A stretch of DNA of 64,000 bases, from NCBI GenBank assembly GCA_026770025.1, contig JAMXDE010000003.1, forward strand, positions 992,001-1,056,000, read 5' to 3'. This DNA is from Craspedostauros australis (taxonomy: Eukaryota; Bacillariophyta; Bacillariophyceae; Mastogloiales; Achnanthaceae). Shown in pieces: positions 52,436 through 61,400 of the stretch; the first letter of the stretch is position 1, and every line of letters begins with the position of its first letter. The notes beneath the pieces were generated by a model. It was given only the letters and a program-made list of their open reading frames with translations, searched no databases and had not been told where the DNA came from. The position numbers were made by a program, and so were the translations under genes.

Positions 52436-54020
52436 CGTGTAGTTGAGCGTTGCGATGATGTGGTCGTTGGTCCAATTTGCTAATATTATCGGACGAGTAT
52501 TTTCCCGCAGCTCCCAGGAAAGTGGTCACACTTGGAAATGACTGTGTCGTCCGCTGTGATGTCGAAGCGTTCGCTGGGATGTGACGGTGAATTTCTGCGC
52601 TTGTCGGAATTCGTCGGGAATGGAAGTGGTGCCGGATGCAAAGCGCCAGTGATGGCGAAGGCGTTACCGGTAGCACGTTGTCACGAGTGGACTGCGGTTA
52701 ATCCGTGCGCGGTGTCTCGAATTGTGACTGACTGACGGATGGAAGGCCAGACGGGACCGTGTGAATTTCCCGATTGATGAATGCGAAGATGACCGTGCTT
52801 AACTCGAGGCGAAGGATGACCGGTGAAAAATGTCAACCAGGACCGTGTGAATTTCCCGTTTGGGTGATGTGTTGGCGCGCGACCCGAAGTCCGATGGATG
52901 ACTGGAACGGCGAAGGAGTTGTGAGCCGGTGATGACGCGCCAGTGATTGTACGAACTGAAGGAATTCGTAGCCAATCAGAAGGTGGACTGAGCGCAAATG
53001 GGCGTTGTTGATGGAATTGTTGTCGGTTTGTTAGTCTTGAAAAACGATGAAACGTCGCGGATGGATTGCGCGTTGGATGGCCCTGCCCGTTCGGATTTCG
53101 TCTCTCCGAACGCTGTATTCTTGCGCTTGCTCAGCTGTGCTCCACCAGGATGTGGTGCACCTTTGGTTTCACCCAGTTGGACCTTCGATCCAATCCGTGC
53201 CTCCTTTGAGTGCCACGGATCAGCTTGCTATACGTGTTTTAGATCTGGCAGCAGCTTGCCCGATGTACCTGATGCTAACAGGATTTTGCACGCTAATGAG
53301 CGCGGTGCCCCCCAGGTGCCAGCAGTCGCTTTAATTCACCTGGTTCCACCACTCGCGTTTTCGTCCAGCGTATACCTGCCTTCCGGTGTCGTTAGACTCA
53401 CTTGGTGATATTGCTATCAACACAATGCTAGCTTTACGGGTTGCATCCGCGGTATCTCTACCGATCACGTTTCTTCCCCAGTCAAGGGCAGACGCTAGTC
53501 TGGTTAGCAGTTATCTCTGCGTCCCTTTTGGACGTTAACCGATCTCAAGTACGGCTTAGACTTAGTGTTAACGACTGACCAGGTCGCGACAACTCGAGTT
53601 GAGATTGCCGATAGGTTTCAGAGGGCCTTTCCGCTCCAAGTTTTTACGTGTATCTTGCTTCACGGGTTTTCACCTTTGTCGATGCTGACCAGGCCAAGTG
53701 TTTACGTGTGACTTGCTTCACGGGCTTTTACACCTTTGTCTTTTAGCTGACCGGCTATCGGAAGTAACGCAGTGGTGCGGAACTTGGTTTGTTGGGAAGA
53801 ATTACTCCACTTGCGATATTCGCAACAGTGGGTGAGCCTTTCTGCACTCTGGCAGGGCGAAGCGGGTGTGGCGGCACGTAGCAATCTGCACACACGAGCA
53901 ATTGGTCCGTCGTCACGAACGCGTTGGGCCTTTCTTGGGCCGAAATCAAAAGGAAGGGGACAGCGTGATGTCACCAGGGCATGCGCAGCACTTCAGTATC
54001 CGTTCACTCTCACGATAGAT
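52436..54020 (-). other. E3 5' leader (about 1.6 kb)
   Basis: Unusually long region between primer site and ATG. It includes two related segments with GACCGTGTGAATTTCCCG (near 52757 and 52840) and two with TTTACGTGTGACTTGCTTCACGGG-like sequence (near 53645 and 53700). No ORF above about 135 codons is seen. It may hold packaging or translation-control signals. Confidence 0.6.
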
Positions 54021-54037
54021 GCTTGCGACTGTTAATC
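54021..54037 (-). other. Primer-binding site of E3 (tRNA-Asn anticodon arm)
   Basis: In sense orientation GATTAACAGTCGCAAGC follows the 5' LTR. Its complement GCUUGCGACUGUUAAUC folds as the 5' strand and loop of an anticodon arm with anticodon GUU (Asn): stem ...GCGA, loop CUGUUAA, then UC. This implies priming from a tRNA cut after about position 40, as in Drosophila copia. Confidence 0.7.
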
Positions 54038-54740
54038 TGATAATCAGCAATTAAATACAGAAGGGCACCAAACACTGCACTTACTACGCCGCCAGGGTGA
54101 TCAATCCGTCAGGTGGAGTTGGAGATGTTTGGTGTTTGTTGTTGTTCTAATAGGTTGTGTTCAATTGATGATTGAGTTTGATTATGAGATGATGATCTCC
54201 TATTTCTAATGGTGGTGCCTATTGCACGGTTTCTAACGTGCTGCTTGATTACCTCGTGTTGTATCTCGCAGTCTTTCCTAAAACATTGCCCAAGATGGCA
54301 TGTTGATCTACACGATATCTCGTGTTATTCTCGCCTTTGGGTCTTTCTTCATCTCTCCTGGTCTTGCCTAATCTTGATCTCTGTTTGATCACATATGGAT
54401 TGATCCGTCTACGTCGACAAGGTGCATGCATCACCTCTGACGATGTTGTTCTGGATCCTAAATGTTGTTGCCACGTGCTCGATGATGCACTCGGCTAGGC
54501 TAGACAGGTCAGCATACCATGACTAAAATATAATCTCGATTCCGAGGATCACAATGACCGATCCTCTGACGTCATACGATGATGTCAGCGCCTACGTCAT
54601 GTTCGATGACCGTAGTGACCGAATATTAATCGTGTATCAAGACTCATCCGACTATACTCTCAAATCGAGTCGAATCAAAAATACTGAATCACGTTTCAGT
54701 CATGGGAGATGGGTACCTAATTTCGATCTAGATGTTGATA
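54038..54740 (-). repeat. 5' LTR of E3
   Basis: 703 bp, identical by eye to 46249-46951. It contains TGACGTCA (54567-54574) with neighbouring TGATGTCA and TACGTCA half-sites in U3. Confidence 0.93.
54567..54574. promoter_or_regulatory. CRE-like palindrome in E3 5' LTR
   Basis: TGACGTCA with two nearby variants (GATGTCA, TACGTCA) within 35 bp, in the U3 promoter part of the LTR. bZIP binding and stress or CO2/cAMP control are known for such sites in diatoms (established knowledge); activity here is inferred. Confidence 0.5.
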
Positions 54741-55169
54741 AGTTGAGAGACAACAAGAGCATTGGGAGACTCCAAGAGGCATCGGAACAACGCAATGAAA
54801 TAGCAAACAAAATAGTAACAACCACCACCACCACCGTCAACAGTCGCAAGAGTATCCGTGAGCGGAACTTGCCAATATGCCACATTGCCCAGGGTCCACA
54901 CCTCATGCTCGCTGCTATCCATGAGACATGAATGCCACAGTCTGGATCATCACTATGGAATGCGACAAGCACGATGTCCAGGGGCGATGTCGAAGGCATG
55001 TAGCTGCTCTCCGTCGTTCATGCTGTTCCAGGTGATGTCAGCAGGTGGATGGTTGCCAGATGACAACATGTCGATGTGAAATGCCGTATTGTTGGGATGG
55101 CTTGACATTTTGAGCATCATGACATGCCATGTGGACACACTGACGGCGACCCACTGCAGCCAATGCCGC
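54741..55169. other. TIR-element interior right of E3
   Basis: Starts with AGTTG, the right target duplication of E3. No gene identified. It may be the more decayed upstream part of the following pol fragment. Confidence 0.4.
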
Positions 55170-56235
55170 AGGGTGCATGCTGGCACTCTCGTGCAGCGTC
55201 AGCGGAAGCATAATGACATCATTCATGTGGCCGATTGGCTTCTTGAGGTCCAACGGTGGCTGTGGATCAGGCGTTATCACAGTATCTGCCGCAAGCCTGC
55301 CTGCAGCAAATACATTGCAAATGCACTGGACAAGTTGGAACAACAACATGGATCAATACACAACCAACATGGTCCCATGCAGAACAAGAATCATCTGGAA
55401 ACGGATGACTCCAAACTACTAACACCTGACTAACAACACCAGTTCCAGCAGCTCATCGGGATGATGAACCGAGTTGTTCAACTTGGACGTTTTGATTTTG
55501 CATTTGCAACTTCTTCACTTTCACGTTTCGCTGCATCATCTCGCAAAGGACGCCTTGAGAGAGCCATCAAAGTATGGGGATATCTGGAGCACAAGTCCAC
55601 ATTGCAAACACAGATTGGCTCTTGCCCGATGATATTTGACAACTTCAATGCAACACCATCCAATCCAGAAATGGCCTCGCAGATGAAGGAGGAATACCCG
55701 GAAGCATCAGAGGAAATCGACAACAGATCGCCAAAGCTGATCTACCTACAACTGCCAATGTATGCATTCGTCGATGGCGATCATGCAAACGATTGAGTCA
55801 CATGAAGATCCAATGCTGGCATCATTCTATGCCTTGGAAGAACACCAGTATACTTCTCAAGCAAGAGGCAATCATCAGCTGCAACTTCAACATACAGTGC
55901 CAAATTCAATGTCATGGGATCCGTGGCAGAAGAGACCATTGTGCTACAATGTGCACTCCAATTGCTGAGGGTGCAAGTCAAGTTGCCAGTAATTGCATCA
56001 TGTGACAACAATGCTGCGATCTTGAACACGACGATCACAGAGAGCCTGCTACAAAAGAAGCATGCAGCGATATCATTTTGCAAAGTCCGCGAATCTGTGT
56101 GAGCTGGTATGCAAGTGCCGGTATATGTTCCGCCAGCACAAAACTTTGCAGAGATGCTCACAAAAGCACTGGCGAGACCAGCACTCGCCACTTTCATCAC
56201 TGCTCTGTTCGACGGGAGTCATCCTCAAGATGAAG
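55170..56235 (+). pseudogene. Decayed copia pol fragment (RT end and RNase H), E3-like
   Basis: Plus-strand peptides follow the order of E3 pol. CSKYIANALDKLEQQHG (55306-55353) matches SYIKRMLANYEQVHG. HGPM...LTPD is followed by an in-frame TAA near 55431, then QFQQLIGMMNRVVQLGRFDF and SLSRFAASSRKGRLERAIKVWGYL match the E3 RT connection. YAFVDGDHAND corresponds to TFVDANLMH. Then a shifted frame gives FNVMGSVAEETIVLQCALQ and CDNNAAILNTT for RNase H, and AEMLTKALARPAL for the tail. Stops and frameshifts show it is dead. Confidence 0.85.
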
Positions 56236-56805
56236 GGGCGTGCCAGCTTTCACTGTAAACTATACCACTTACAAATCAAATTGGTGTGCGCTTCGGCACT
56301 TTGTTTGGCTGGTTTTCTGCGTTGGCGACTTTTCTTGTTGTGCAAACCTCCTCTGTCGGCCACCATGATCACCCGACCGGACTGAAAAAACACCCGAAGC
56401 AAAAATGACTCGCACCGACAACAGTAAAAAGCGCAAAATATATGTCTGTCTGTCAACACGACCACCAGCAATCGCGAAGGTTCAGGCAGCGACGGCTCGG
56501 ATGTGTGATAAAAACATCCAGTACTAAATCTACAGGCGATGGTGATGGTTCTCGCCAAAACGAGCATGCCCGCTTGCACAACACAACTCCGCGACCTGCC
56601 GAACGAGAACAACAAAAACATGGCCCAAATTGGGTGGAAATGTTGGGTGGACCATCAACACGAAGTCTTGCTGCAACCCGTTTTTGTTGAACCGGCATTG
56701 ACGGAAGATTGACGGTTCTCGTCAAAAAGTCGGACCGACGGAGCATTGCTACAACACGGCGCACTGCGAGAGCCTCGGAAGGACGGACCAACTGGCCAAA
56801 AATGT
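56236..56805. other. TIR-element interior, right end
   Basis: About 570 bp with no supported gene. Small ORFs are Arg/Ser-rich and lack motifs. Confidence 0.5.
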
Positions 56806-56844
56806 CTCCCCCCGCGACTCGTTGGTTTGTGACTGAATGGGCTC
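56806..56844 (-). repeat. Right terminal inverted repeat (39 bp)
   Basis: Reverse complement of 41754-41792 without mismatch, followed by ATAA (56845-56848), the right target duplication. Confidence 0.85.
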
Positions 56845-57449
56845 ATAAACTGTTCACGATAGCACTAGTGCCTCAAAGAAACAGACCCCAAAAATTGGCG
56901 ATTTTTGGCGATTTTTGGCTACAGATTTTGGATCCAATTTTCCCGATCTCAGACTTAAAGTTATAGACACTCAATCGAATATCTCTTTGCATCTACGTAA
57001 ACTTAAGAGAAAGGGCTATCTAGGAAAGCAATAACATTATCTTGTTGTTACTACCATCTCGTCGATCTTTATCTGTTTGTTGACCCCCTTGGTGTGGTTT
57101 TGCCTTCGGATGACGGACGGACCGGATTGTCATTGGCTACAGTTGGCTACAAGTAGGATTCTACAGGAGTCAGGCAGGATCTTGCCTCTTTTTTCGAGAA
57201 ATTCGACTCTCCATCTTTGAAGTCTCCGGACTTAGCGGTCTTTGGCCCAATCTGTACAATAGATATCATTTAAGAATCCTCTTTCTGAGACGGTCACGAC
57301 CATATGGTCTATAGTATGTTTGAGTACGATGGTATGGTGGTATGCTTGCGTTTAGTGCACCCATGGAGGTCGGAATGATATTTGACCACTCCGATCCACA
57401 CTTTCGGTGGCAAGTTTGGAGATTTCTGGTTCCAATGATTGCGTCATCG

Positions 57450-57457
57450 TGACGTCA
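57450..57457. promoter_or_regulatory. CRE-like palindrome upstream of E4
   Basis: TGACGTCA, with GCGTCATC just before it, lies about 150 bp upstream of the TATA-like sequence. The arrangement is similar to the U3 of E3. Confidence 0.45.
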
Positions 57458-57604
57458 TAGACGGTTGGAACACTTCTTTGGAACAACTCGACCAAGAAAA
57501 CATGCCGACCAGAAGCCAACAACGTCCGTGAATGATGGGGGTGCTTGATGGATGGCATCAGTGCTCACCGAGAAAGAGAGCAACAGCCACCCAACTTAAG
57601 TATT

Positions 57605-57616
57605 GTATATATAAAC
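57605..57616 (+). promoter_or_regulatory. TATA-like box of E4 LTR
   Basis: GTATATATAAAC lies in an otherwise mixed region about 750 bp before the primer site, as expected at a U3/R junction. The orientation fits transcription toward the long ORF. Confidence 0.45.
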
Positions 57617-58050
57617 GCCATATGATTCTACAATAGAGAGACGAGTACAGGATGGCTTATACGAGCTAAGTCCGGAGAGTTTGACTATGAATGATGCTGT
57701 TTTGGTCTGTTTTTGTTCGGGACTTACGTAAGAAGTGTAGTACATAATAGAGCTAAACTAGCAGTTAGGCTAAGGAAGGATTTCCTGGAACACATGACTC
57801 GTTTTCCCACGAATCGGTCTGAACCACGTTTCGGACATAACCATGTTTGGAGCAGGCACAAGTCTTCGAAGAAACTCTTTGAAGTCCAGGACCCATGAAA
57901 AAGGGTCCCAATGACTGTGTCATCGGAACCCCTCCCCACCAAAAACTTGATGCCGATACAAGACTGCTGGATCCACGGTACAGTTCCACGTGGGAATACA
58001 CGCAAGATGACCTTCGCCCAGCTTCCAACTTGATGGAGGGAAACTTTCCC

Positions 58051-58167
58051 CTGGTACTGGAGCTACGCAAACCCTACACCCTTTTCTGACAGCAACCCAA
58101 CAAAAGGGCCCCCTCCTGTGGTACTTGGGCTACGCAAACCCTACGACCCTTTTCCAGGGCAACCCAC
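58051..58167 (+). repeat. Two-copy direct repeat, 68-bp spacing
   Basis: TGGTACTGGAGCTACGCAAA followed by CCCTACACCCTTTTC and CAACCCA recurs 68 bp on as TGGTACTTGGGCTACGCAAA with the same continuation (about 49 bp each, few mismatches). Confidence 0.85.
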
Positions 58168-58358
58168 ACAGGGTGTCACATGAACAAGAATAATTGCACT
58201 AATCTCATAATCCGCATGTTTTTTCACCATCTACCAGTATTCTAAATTGACTACTTGTGGAACAGAAGACTCTCGTCCGGATCGCTTGTCAGTCAAGCCT
58301 CTGCCTACAGCTAAAGAACAGCCAACAAGACAACAGCCATTACGTTTGGGCTCTATTA

Positions 58359-58373
58359 GATTAACAGTCGCAA
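58359..58373 (+). other. Primer-binding site of E4
   Basis: GATTAACAGTCGCAA is identical over 15 bp to the E3 primer site and is complementary to the same tRNA-Asn(GUU) anticodon arm. It lies 45 bp before the ATG of the long ORF. This marks the start of an LTR element running rightward. Confidence 0.75.
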
Positions 58374-58403
58374 AAGATTGTCAAGCTCTTAGACCTCTGC
58401 AAG

Positions 58404-61400
58404 ATGACCGTCACCCAACGCCTTCAGGTCTCCAACCGGCCACCTCCCAAGAGGAGCCCAGGAGACAGGACCGAAGCCTTCGAGACCCTTCCCGCGGACC
58501 CGAAGGACCCAAGCCTCTCTGCCATCCTTGATGGCACGCCAGGCTACCCAACGGCCGGGCCATCTTCGCTCTCCTTCAAGGAGATCGGAGTCAACTTCAT
58601 CGAGGTCACCTTCCGACACCCCATCATCGTAGATGCATGGAATCGAAAGGAAAGAACCAACGAAACCGAAATCGTGCGCCACGTCCACAAGACTACCTGG
58701 AACGCGTTCACGGAACTCAAACAGGAGTTCCGGATCAGCATCGAAACCGCCATGATCTTTGATCTCTTTCCAGCCAAGACCCTCGCAGAAGAGAAGACCA
58801 TCTCCCAACTGCTGATCACCATCCATGAAGAAGCCACCGACATGAACCCGGCATTAATCATGTTCAACCTCAAGCACCCGGACGACGTAGCAAGGAACTA
58901 CGAGACAGGACTCCTCATCTACCACATCGGAGAATGGGTCAGATCCATCGAAGTTGAGGATGAATCCACTCTCGAATCCACCCTTGACGCGATGTTCACC
59001 AACACGGACACCACCGCCAAAGCCATGACAGACTTCTGCCGTTCCGAACGATGCGGCAAACGTCACCACAACCAAGCGTGGTTGAACGCCATCGGAGAAC
59101 ACAAGAAGGCACTCTCCAACACATCCGCGACCAGTGTCTCATCTGGGTCAGAAGCATCTACCCGTAGAACCGGACGCGACAACGACAGCCACCCAGGAGG
59201 AACTCCATCTGGGTTCTCCCTCATGATCGGTGGGAACACCCCGCACCGTACTCCACCCGACTTCCAGAACGAAACCCAACTCTCCAGCATCGCCAAGCAA
59301 GGATCACCAAACACATCACCAGTAGTCATCGACACCCGTGGTACCACCCCGCCCAACGAAGGTACCGAACCAGGCACCGACTACGACCAACACCCTGGTA
59401 ACGACGATACCATAGGCGCATCCGACAACCGCGGTCCCACAGGACGGAACCGACCACCCCACGAACGGAACCCGCACCCCTACCACGGTACCACGAATAT
59501 CCCAGCCCCGCACGGCATGGGTAACTATCGAGGTAACAACGGGCACGAACCCGTAAACCGGAACCCTACCGACAACCCAAACGCGAACCATGGGACGAGC
59601 CGCCCGCACCGTGACAACCATGGACCACCAGGTAACCATGGACACAACGGTGGCAACCCTTATGGGTACCCCCCTAACATGGGAAACCATTTCCCTCATG
59701 GTCCACCGCTTCCAATGTACCACGGAACCCACCCAGGAGGATTCCCTCCCATCGGAATCCCTATCCCCATGGGCCATTTTCCTCATGGAATCGGAGGCTT
59801 CCCAGTACCACAAGTAACCTTCACCCCAGAACGCACCCCAGGCACCCTCCCTGACGAAACTCAACTCTCCATCATCGCTGAGCGCGGATCTACGACGACA
59901 TCCCCAACAGCAACTGATGCCCGCGGCGACAACCCGAAGGCTGCAGGTACCGACCCTGGCAACGACGACCACAACCAGTACCTGGACACCAACAAAACCA
60001 CTGGACCAGCCACCGAACATGGACCCAATGGAAGGATCAGACTGTTCCCCAACATTTACCCCGAGACCATCAGTGGGTACGACTGCAACCCATCGGACGC
60101 CAAGGCAGTAACCTTCGCCCCTGGGACGACCACCAAAGACCCAGGGGACACCACCACACCTCGGATGACCAACCTGAAGAACAACAGCAACCATCCAGCA
60201 AGCAACCAAAGCTCGTGGGACCATCATGGTACCACGGGCAACCCACCACCTCATGGTATGACCAGCTACCATAACCACGACGGACGTGAACCAACGATCC
60301 GAATCCCAACTGTCAACACAGCCACGAATCTTGGGACAGATCATCCGCGTCACCAAGACCCTGGACCCTACGGAAACCATGGTCACACCAACGATGGACC
60401 TCATGGGTATCCACCCCGCATGGAGACCTTCCACGCACATGGGAGCCCACGTCCAGAGCACCCACATCCCCATCCAGGAGGATTTCCGCCCAATGAAATC
60501 CCTCTCCACACCGGATACCCCCCAAACAGAAATGGAGGCTACCCACCAGCCCCGAGAGCTTTCATGCCTGTCGGAATTCCCCAACCTGGGTACCCCCCGA
60601 AACCACCAGGACACAGGAACCAAGCAACAGGTCACGGCGCGAACAAAGGGGGACCGGATCCACACGTCTTAGATCCTGACACCCACCGCGGGCACCACGC
60701 ATCCGTGCGCGCACCCCATCAGGGAGGCACTGATGGTGATACTCCAAATCCTCCCGCCAAGCTGACGAAGCGGCGCCCCAACCCAAACGCCACGAGCACC
60801 GGTCCCAACGACGACCACAACCAGCACAGCATCACCAACAAAGCTGCTGGACCAACCAACGCACGCGAACCCGACGGAAGGAGCAGACCGTTCCCCAACG
60901 TGAACTTTGCGACTATTGGCGAAAACGATCGCGGGCCACCCGACACCAAGGCGGTAACCTTCGCCTCCAAGACAACCACCAGGGACCCAGGAGATCCTGC
61001 CAAACCCCGAGCGACCCACTCAGAGAACAGTGGGAACCACCCCTCGGACAACCGGAACTCATGGAACCATCATGGTACCATGGGTAACCTACCACCCCAT
61101 GAGATGGCCAGCAACCATGGAAACGGCGGACACGAACCGACGAACCAACACCCAACTGCGAGTGCAGGCATGAATCATGGAATGGGACACACACACCGCC
61201 ATTTTCCCAATCCCTATGGCACCTACGGATATGACAACGCAGGGTGCCATGGGTACCCACCTAACATGGGGCCTCATCACACATATGGCCAACCACACAT
61301 GGCATACGTGCAACCCCACCCAGGAGGATTCCCACCTATTGGAGTCCCTGTTCACATGGGATACGTGCTGAATGGAAGTGGAGACAACCGGACAGCTCCA

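Larger units (their letters stand above)
46249..54740 (-). mobile_element. Intact Ty1/copia retrotransposon E3 (8492 bp), minus strand
   Basis: 703-bp LTRs at 46249-46951 and 54038-54740, identical by eye. The target duplication AGTTG is at 46244-46248 and 54741-54745. The element is transcribed right to left: 5' LTR at 54740-54038, half-tRNA-type primer site, a 1.6-kb leader, a 1819-residue gag-pol ORF, a purine tract and the 3' LTR. In sense orientation the LTR begins TATCAAC and ends ATTATCA. It is nested in the TIR element. Confidence 0.95.
41754..56844. mobile_element. Composite TIR element (15.1 kb, about 6.6 kb without E3)
   Basis: A perfect 39-bp inverted repeat begins GAGCCCATTCAGTCACAAAC at 41754 and ends at 56844 in opposite orientation. 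ATAA flanks it on both sides (41750-41753 and 56845-56848). Inside lie decayed copia pol pieces on both strands and the intact E3. No transposase is visible, so it appears non-autonomous, or its transposase has been lost. The superfamily is not assigned; a 4-bp ATAA duplication is not diagnostic. Confidence 0.75.
56849..58358 (+). repeat. Region containing the 5' LTR of element E4 (left boundary unresolved)
   Basis: The right boundary at 58358 is set by the primer site that starts at 58359. The left boundary cannot be fixed because the 3' LTR lies outside the window. Promoter-like features are TGACGTCA at 57450-57457 and GTATATATAAAC near 57605. A 68-bp-spaced repeat lies at 58051-58167. No gene is seen. 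Confidence 0.65.

Noticed and set aside
59316-60665. 449-codon minus-strand ORF
   Set aside because: Antisense shadow of the E4 long ORF. Its Trp/Val/Gly-rich composition is what the reverse of a Pro/Thr/His-rich frame produces.
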